This document shows positions 6,109 through 9,206 of a stretch of 9,206 bases of DNA, in pieces (within the stretch, counting starts at the first letter, position 1; the number at the start of each line of letters is the position of its first letter). Origin of the DNA: Pseudomonadota bacterium (lineage in GTDB: Bacteria > Pseudomonadota > Gammaproteobacteria > Burkholderiales > Casimicrobiaceae); NCBI GenBank assembly GCA_022709775.1, contig JAKLIE010000042.1:1-9206 (forward strand), written 5' to 3'. The notes under the pieces are model-generated. The model saw nothing but the letters and a program-made list of their open reading frames with translations. It ran no database searches and was not told the DNA's origin. A program made the translations under genes and the position numbers.

Positions 6109-6734
6109 GGCGTTGTCGTGGGCGCGGGCCCGGGTTGCATCGTGCCGCTGACCCGGCCCTTCAGGACCGCGGTCTTCGCGACGTTGTCGAACTCGAGCCC
6201 GACCCCCCGGATGATGCCACGCGGCTCCTCGATCGTCACCGCCTTGTCGGTCGTGAAGTGCTGCTGCCGGGTCTGCACGTGCAGCTCCTCGGTCCGCAGC
6301 GTGAAGCGGCCGCCGGGAGTGCCGTCGGCCGCGCCGCCCGCGGGCGAGTCGCGCACGGCGTGCACGTCGCCGCGGAACGTCGCGGTCTCGCGGTCGGCGG
6401 ACAGCTTCCCGTGCTGCGCGGTGAGCGCGAGCAGCGGCCGGCCCGGCTCCGTCAGCTCGACGCGGGGTCCGACGAGTTCGGTGGTCTGGTCGTCGCCGAA
6501 GTGCTCGGCGCGCTTCGCGGAGATCGACTGGCGCGGCTTGCCGTCGGCCCCCAGGCTCACCGCGCGGAAGTTCTCGATGTACATGTCCGGCTCGTGGCGC
6601 GGCGCGCCGGTGCGGTTGCCGGTCGGCGCCTGGATCTGCGCGTCGAGCCAGTAGGTCAGCGCCGCGAGGCCGCCCAGCAGCAGCACGGGCGACCACGCGG
6701 TCATCCGGTCGAGCAGGTGGCGGGTGCGGTCCAT
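6105..6734 (-). CDS. lptC: LPS export protein LptC
   Basis: This 209-residue bitopic membrane protein has one N-terminal transmembrane helix (about 15-33, [16 protein letters not shown]). A periplasmic LptC/YrbK domain of beta-jellyroll type follows, with the family-typical [17 protein letters not shown] at 49-65 and repeated strands such as [11 protein letters not shown] and [21 protein letters not shown]. It takes LPS from LptBFG and passes it to LptA. A Gly/Ala-rich insert at 130-143 may be a loop. The start is ATG at 6734; an in-frame TGA six codons upstream excludes a longer form. No Shine-Dalgarno is visible, and the bases before the ATG are a C-rich CCCCCGACCCCCGCG. It lies after a 107-bp gap from kdsC. 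Confidence 0.93.
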   Translation of the reverse strand: MDRTRHLLDRMTAWSPVLLLGGLAALTYWLDAQIQAPTGNRTGAPRHEPDMYIENFRAVSLGADGKPRQSISAKRAEHFGDDQTTELVGPRVELTEPGRPLLALTAQHGKLSADRETATFRGDVHAVRDSPAGGAADGTPGGRFTLRTEELHVQTRQQHFTTDKAVTIEEPRGIIRGVGLEFDNVAKTAVLKGRVSGTMQPGPAPTTTP

Positions 6735-6749
6735 CGCGGGGGTCGGGGG

Positions 6750-6845
6750 TCAGAGCCGATAGCGTGGGCGAAACGGCGGCGCATCGCAACCGGTCGCGAC
6801 GCCGGCGGGCGCGCGGGCGATCCGGCCGCCGTCCTCGCCGCTCAT
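6750..6845 (-). CDS. Possible 31-residue ORF filling the kdsC-lptC gap
   Basis: An ATG at 6845 overlaps the kdsC stop as ATGA, and the frame runs 31 codons to a TGA at 6750, leaving 15 bases before the lptC ATG. The peptide starts MSGEDGGRIARAPAG and ends FRPRYRL. It has no recognisable domain, membrane segment or signal peptide. GAAGG lies directly against the ATG, too close for a normal Shine-Dalgarno, so any translation would be by termination-reinitiation. It could be a chance frame; in its favour are only the coupling geometry and the exact fit to the gap. Confidence 0.22.
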   Translation of the reverse strand: MSGEDGGRIARAPAGVATGCDAPPFRPRYRL

Positions 6846-7393
6846 CCTTCGCGCGTCCGCGGGGCCTGCGCCGCCAGGATGAGCTCGGCCAGCTCGCGCG
6901 CGGCGCCGTGGCCGCCCGCGCGGCGCGTCACGTAGTGCGCGTGGCGCCTCACCTCGTCGGGCGCGTGCGGAACGCTCGCCGCGAGGCCGCAGACGCGCAG
7001 GATCGGCACGTCCGGCAGGTCGTCGCCGATGTGCGCGCAGGCCCGCGCGGGCAGGCCGAGGGAGGCGCGCAGGCGCTCCCACGCGGGAAGCTTGTCCTCG
7101 GTCCCGCGGATCATATGGACGATGCCGAGCGCCCGCGCGCGATGCGCTACCGAGGCGGAGGCGCTGCCGGTGATCCACGCGACTTCGACGCCCGCCGCCT
7201 TCAGCCGCTTGAGGCCGACGCCGTCCAGCGCGTGGAACGCCTTCGTCTCGCGCCCCTCGTCGTCGACGTAGATGCGACCATCGGTCAGCACGCCGTCGAC
7301 GTCGCACGTGAGAAGGCGGACTGCGCGCGCGCGCGCCTCCACTGCGGCGTCGACCGCGCCGGAGGCAGGCGGGGCGGCCGGGGACGCGTCCAT
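6842..7393 (-). CDS. kdsC: 3-deoxy-D-manno-octulosonate 8-phosphate phosphatase
   Basis: This 183-residue HAD-superfamily phosphatase of the tetrameric cap-less KdsC type removes phosphate from Kdo-8-phosphate to give Kdo for the LPS inner core. HAD motif I is DVDGVLTDG (31-39), with nucleophile D31 and acid/base D33. Motif II Thr75 is in WITGS, motif III is K101, and motif IV is GDDLPD (123-128). The C-terminal YVTRRAGGHGAARE (154-167) is typical of KdsC. The start is taken as ATG at 7393, two bases after the kdsD stop. A GTG at 7399, overlapping that stop as GTGA, is an equally coupled alternative adding two residues. The first 25 residues are Ala-rich and variable. ITGR, as in E. coli KdsC, reads ITGS here. 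Confidence 0.93.
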   Translation of the reverse strand: MDASPAAPPASGAVDAAVEARARAVRLLTCDVDGVLTDGRIYVDDEGRETKAFHALDGVGLKRLKAAGVEVAWITGSASASVAHRARALGIVHMIRGTEDKLPAWERLRASLGLPARACAHIGDDLPDVPILRVCGLAASVPHAPDEVRRHAHYVTRRAGGHGAARELAELILAAQAPRTREG

Positions 7394-7395
7394 CG

Positions 7396-8403
7396 TCACA
7401 CGACGCGCGCCCGGAACAGGTCGTGCAGGTGCAGCGCGCCGGCCAGCGCGCCATCGCCGTCGACGACGAGCAGCTGCGAGACCCTGGGCGGCGTCTCCAT
7501 CAGCTCGACGCAGTCGATGGCGAGCCGGTCGGCCGCTATCGTGCGCGGCGAGCGGGTCATCACGTCGTCGACGCGCGCCGCGGCGACGTCGCGCACGCGG
7601 GCGACGGCGCGGCGCAGGTCGCCGTCGGTGAAGATGCCGACGACCCGATTCGCGGCGTCGACGACCGCCGTCATCCCCATGCCCTTGCCGCCCATCTCGA
7701 CGATCGCCTCGGTGAGCGTGGCGCCGCTTCGCACGATCGGCAGCGCCGGGCCGCTCCGCATCACGTCGGACACGCGCGTGAGCAGGCGCCGGCCGAGCGA
7801 GCCGCCCGGGTGCGAGCGCGCGAAATCCTCGGCCGAGAATCCGCGCGCGTCCAGCAGCGCGAGCGCGAGCGCGTCGCCCAGCGCCAGCGCCGCGGTCGTG
7901 CTCGCGGTGGGCGCGAGCCCGAGCGGGCAGGCTTCGGCGTCGACCGCCGCGTCGAGGTGCACGTCCGCCGCCGCGGCGAGCGTGCTCCGCTCGTTGCCCG
8001 TGATCGCGACGATCGCGGCGCCCTGCCGCTTCACGTGCGGCGCGAGCGTCACGAGCTCGTCGGTCTCGCCCGAGTTCGACAGCATGACGACGACGTCGTC
8101 GGGCGTGATCATGCCGAGGTCGCCGTGCTGCGCCTCGGCCGGGTGCACGAAGAACGCCGGCGTGCCGGTCGATGCGAGCGTCGCGGCGAGCTTGCGCGCG
8201 ACGTGCCCGGACTTGCCCAGTCCGGAGACGACGACCCGGCCGCGGCAATGGTAGAGCCGGTCGACGGCGTCGACGAACGACGCCCCGAGCCGGCCGGCGA
8301 GCGCGTCGATCGCGCGCGCCTCTGTCGCGAGCACGTCGCGCGCGAGCGCGAGCGCCCGGACGGCGACGACGCCGGGCGGGGACGGGGAGGGGGATGCGCT
8401 CAT
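7396..8403 (-). CDS. kdsD: D-arabinose 5-phosphate isomerase
   Basis: This 335-residue protein has an N-terminal SIS domain (about 40-185) and two CBS domains (about 210-270 and 275-335). It interconverts ribulose-5-phosphate and arabinose-5-phosphate, the first step to Kdo. The SIS motifs are SGLGKSGHVARK (60-71), AEAQHGDLG (89-97), SNSGETDE (109-116), EACPLGLAPTAST (157-169) and HPGGSLGRR (198-206). K64, E113, E157 and H198 correspond to the four catalytic residues reported for E. coli KdsD. CBS motifs such as GIFTDGDLRRA follow. The start is ATG at 8403; a TATACT box 7 bases upstream leaves almost no leader. The first 10 residues are Ser/Pro-rich. It leads the kdsDC-lptCAB run and diverges from the antiporter gene. 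Confidence 0.95.
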   Translation of the reverse strand: MSASPSPSPPGVVAVRALALARDVLATEARAIDALAGRLGASFVDAVDRLYHCRGRVVVSGLGKSGHVARKLAATLASTGTPAFFVHPAEAQHGDLGMITPDDVVVMLSNSGETDELVTLAPHVKRQGAAIVAITGNERSTLAAAADVHLDAAVDAEACPLGLAPTASTTAALALGDALALALLDARGFSAEDFARSHPGGSLGRRLLTRVSDVMRSGPALPIVRSGATLTEAIVEMGGKGMGMTAVVDAANRVVGIFTDGDLRRAVARVRDVAAARVDDVMTRSPRTIAADRLAIDCVELMETPPRVSQLLVVDGDGALAGALHLHDLFRARVV

Positions 8404-8537
8404 CGCCGCAAGTATAGAGGGCGCGGTCGGCGCGCGGTTCCGGACGCGTCCCGCGCGACCGCGCGACCGCCGACGCCCGGCGCCGGCGTGCTAACGTCGG
8501 GCTCCGGCGAAACCGGGTTCGTGCGGTCCGTCACGCC
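8404..8537. promoter_or_regulatory. Divergent promoter region, kdsD and Kef antiporter
   Basis: These 134 bp separate two divergent genes. On the minus strand TATACT (8411-8416) is a good -10 for kdsD, without a clear -35. Central inverted repeats are GCGCGGTCG (8421-8429) with CGACCGCGC (8456-8464), enclosing a perfect 10-bp palindrome GGACGCGTCC (8442-8451). An 8-bp tandem, GCGCGACC, lies at 8453-8460 and 8461-8468. These could be an operator, but GC-rich DNA gives such matches easily. I find no convincing promoter or Shine-Dalgarno for the plus-strand gene. Confidence 0.4.
8411..8416 (-). promoter_or_regulatory. Likely -10 element for kdsD
   Basis: The minus strand reads TATACT, five of six matches to TATAAT, in a GC-rich setting. 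Seven bases separate it from the kdsD ATG, so transcription would begin at or one base before the start codon. The -35 position is GC-rich and unconvincing. Confidence 0.45.
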
Positions 8538-9206
8538 ATGCTGCATGCGCTGCCCCTCATTCTCGTGCTGCTCGCCGCGGCGGTCGTCGTCGTGGTGCTG
8601 TGCCGCCTCGTGCGGCTGCCGCCGGTCCTGGGCTACCTGATCGTCGGCGCGACGGTCGGCCCGCGCGCGCTGGGCTGGGTTCCCGACGATCATTCGACGC
8701 GTTACGTCGCCGAGTTCGGCCTCGTGTTCCTGCTCTTCTCGGTCGGGCTGGAGTTCTCGCTCGCCAAGCTGAATGCGATGCGTCGGGCGGTGTTCGGGCT
8801 GGGCCTCGCGCAGGTCGCGGTCACGGCGGCCGCGGCGACCCTCACCGTGCAGCTCGCCGGCTTCGGCTGGCAGCTCGGCCTCGTGCTGGGCGGCGCGCTC
8901 GCGATGAGCTCGACCGCGATCGTCTCGAAGATGCTGGCCGAGCGCGGCGAGCTCGCGACGCCTCACGGGCGCGACGTGATGGGCATCCTGCTGTTCCAGG
9001 ACCTCGCGGTCGTCGCGTTCCTGATCCTGATCCCGTCGCTCGGCAAGCCGGGTCCCGAGCTGGCGATGGCGATGGCGATCGCCGCCGCGAAGGCCGCGCT
9101 GGCGCTGGCGGTGATCCTCTTCCTCGGACAGGCGCCGATGCGCCTGTGGTTCCACCTGGTCGCGCGCCAGCGTTCGTCGGAACTGTTCGTGCTCAACGTG
9201 CTGCTG
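8538..9206 (+). CDS. Kef-type (CPA2) monovalent cation/proton antiporter, N-terminal part
   Basis: An open frame runs 223 codons from ATG 8538 to the window edge without a stop. It is very hydrophobic, with several membrane segments, for example residues 5-22, 28-45, 57-72, 85-105, 113-130, 150-168 and 175-197. CPA2 motifs of KefB/KefC/YbaL are present: LGYLIVGATVGP (31-42), GLVFLLFSVGLEF (61-73), MSSTAIVSKML (123-133) and LLFQDLAVV (151-159). The family exchanges K+ or Na+ for H+ across the inner membrane, often with C-terminal RCK/TrkA-N domains that would lie outside the window. I cannot tell KefB, KefC and YbaL apart from this part. There is no clear Shine-Dalgarno, and no in-frame upstream start before kdsD. 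It is transcribed away from the LPS genes. Confidence 0.88.
   Translation, partial: MLHALPLILVLLAAAVVVVVLCRLVRLPPVLGYLIVGATVGPRALGWVPDDHSTRYVAEFGLVFLLFSVGLEFSLAKLNAMRRAVFGLGLAQVAVTAAAATLTVQLAGFGWQLGLVLGGALAMSSTAIVSKMLAERGELATPHGRDVMGILLFQDLAVVAFLILIPSLGKPGPELAMAMAIAAAKAALALAVILFLGQAPMRLWFHLVARQRSSELFVLNVLL

Noticed and set aside
8400..9155. Minus-strand frame opposite the Kef antiporter (251 codons, very Arg/Glu/His-rich)
   Set aside because: It is the antisense shadow of a clear membrane protein with CPA2 motifs; its composition is that of a reversed hydrophobic gene.

Overview
The window is a compact, very GC-rich (near 70% by eye) chromosomal segment of a Gram-negative bacterium, most likely a betaproteobacterium. 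The reasons are the order kdsD-kdsC-lptC-lptA-lptB-rpoN-hpf-ptsN-hprK-rapZ, an HPr kinase next to ptsN (absent from the E. coli version of the locus), and a CPA2 (Kef-type) antiporter diverging from kdsD. Codon use is uniformly GC-rich. I see no insertion sequence, phage gene, CRISPR array, tRNA or rRNA.

Layout, read right to left because nearly everything is on the minus strand. (1) 8403-5488: LPS precursor and transport genes. kdsD and kdsC make Kdo; lptC, lptA and lptB form the inner-membrane and periplasmic parts of the LPS export machine. lptC/lptA and lptA/lptB overlap by four bases (GTGA). (2) 4755-2858: rpoN (sigma-54) and hpf (ribosome hibernation factor). (3) 2857-2569: a 289-bp gap with two identical 78-bp palindromic direct repeats, a separate hairpin and a possible promoter before ptsN. 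(4) 2568-1: ptsN (EIIA-Ntr), hprK (HPr kinase/phosphorylase), rapZ (P-loop regulator of amino-sugar synthesis in E. coli), and the first 36 codons of ubiX (flavin prenyltransferase), cut by the window edge. On the plus strand, 8538-9206 is the 5' part of a Kef-type cation/proton antiporter, cut by the right edge.

The genes join envelope building (Kdo, LPS export) with nitrogen/phosphate-type regulation (sigma-54, PTS-Ntr, HprK, RapZ). HprK and PtsN both act on the phosphorelay through HPr, and in enterobacteria RapZ controls glucosamine-6-phosphate supply for LPS and peptidoglycan. This is a known conserved neighbourhood. No wholly new system is visible.

The less ordinary signals are the perfect 78-bp repeat pair ending exactly at the hpf stop codon, a consensus TATAAT inside the 3' end of lptB ahead of rpoN, a -10-like box that would make kdsD leaderless, a possible 31-codon ORF filling the kdsC-lptC gap, and changed residues in the HprK P-loop and the KdsC motif II region.
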